A stretch of DNA of 64,000 nucleotides from Rheinheimera sp. (GTDB taxonomy: Bacteria; Pseudomonadota; Gammaproteobacteria; Enterobacterales; Alteromonadaceae). The notes beneath the pieces were generated by a model. That model had not been told where the DNA came from, searched no databases, and was given only the letters and a program-made list of their open reading frames with translations. Positions 63,686 to 64,000 of the stretch are shown here, piece by piece (within the stretch, counting starts at the first letter, position 1; each line of letters starts with the position of its first letter). The translations under genes and the position numbers were made by a program. The stretch is from NCBI RefSeq assembly GCF_030690345.1, contig NZ_JAUYGV010000007.1:806001-870000 (forward strand), read 5' to 3'.

Positions 63686-64000
63686 ATGCAAGCTCTAAAT
63701 ATAGTGTGGTTACGCAATGATTTGCGTTGCTATGATAATGCGGTACTCAGCAGTGCCGTGGAAGATGCTGCCAGAACCGGTGCTGCAGTGCTGGCGCTGT
63801 TTATTGCTACGCCGGAAACCTGGCAATTGCATGATATGGCGCCGATAAAGCAGGATTTAATCCGCCGCCGTGTAGTGCAGTTGCAACAGGAAATTGCAAC
63901 GTTAAATATTCCGCTGCTGGCAGTTGAGGGCAGCAGCTATCAGCAGGTAAGTACTGTTTTTGCAGCCTTGTGCCGGCAGTATCAGTTGAAAGTATTTGTG
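63686..64000 (+). CDS. phrB: Deoxyribodipyrimidine photolyase, 5' part only
   Basis: The first 105 codons are present and the gene continues beyond the window. IVWLRNDLRCYDNAVL at residues 6-21 is the photolyase/cryptochrome N-terminal signature, followed by the alpha/beta antenna domain (VLALFIATPETW; DLIRRRVVQLQQEIATLNIPLL). It would repair pyrimidine dimers with blue light via FAD. Start ATG at 63686, immediately after the YbgA-like stop. Confidence 0.92.
   Translation, partial: MQALNIVWLRNDLRCYDNAVLSSAVEDAARTGAAVLALFIATPETWQLHDMAPIKQDLIRRRVVQLQQEIATLNIPLLAVEGSSYQQVSTVFAALCRQYQLKVFV

Overview
The window reads as a chromosomal segment of a gammaproteobacterium near the Rheinheimera/Alishewanella/Arsukibacterium group (Alteromonadales/Chromatiaceae). 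The grounds are the gene content, a gene order shared with enterobacteria and shewanellae (yfgD-bepA-perM, bcp-gcvR, dapA-bamC, hda, pheST-ihfA) and a lysine riboswitch in front of lysC. The genus is inference; no rRNA or other marker is present. Almost all of the window is dense and single-copy, with host-like codon use.

Layout. 0-9.5 kb: MATE exporter overlapping uvrB, then an RND efflux adaptor/permease pair with an M14 carboxypeptidase. 9.5-15.4 kb: a minus-strand amidoligase-type operon (permuted ATP-grasp, alpha-E, a degenerate ATP-grasp/alpha-E fusion, transglutaminase). 15.5-18.7 kb: an EF-G paralog, a GNAT and an NTF2-like protein. 18.9-24.2 kb: an AT-richer integron cassette array without an integrase (CALIN): nine same-strand cassettes with ten genes and ten attC-type sites. 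In eight cassettes the R'' box is the exact complement of the R' box that opens the cassette. Its products include a lipoprotein, a membrane-anchored HEPN-like protein, an ExK nuclease-like protein, a zinc-ribbon/HTH pair and small membrane proteins. This is the most novel stretch.

24.4-31.7 kb: a 2-TM protein, a Tat-exported aldo/keto reductase, a DUF6064-glutamate racemase fusion ORF, a BASS transporter and the operon cstA / cory-CC-star / ArsA-type ATPase. 31.8-39.9 kb: a TPR-GGDEF cyclase, the ydbH-ynbE-ydbL envelope lipid-transport operon, an M28 peptidase and small unknowns. 40.0-44.3 kb: lysine riboswitch and lysC, a nested structured intergenic element, queC/queE and a Lon-N-domain protein. 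44.3-50.5 kb: rmuC, a solute-binding protein, DUF2069-wrbA-yfgD, bepA and perM. 50.5-53.7 kb: a PqqU-like TonB receptor paired with a PQQ-dependent sugar dehydrogenase, sitting inside otherwise conserved synteny. 53.8-64 kb: bcp, gcvR, dapA-bamC, DUF2066-hda, pheST-ihfA, a YbgA-like protein and the start of a photolyase gene cut by the window edge.

No tRNA, rRNA, CRISPR array, transposase or phage gene was seen. All claims come from reading the sequence; no database search or folding program was run.
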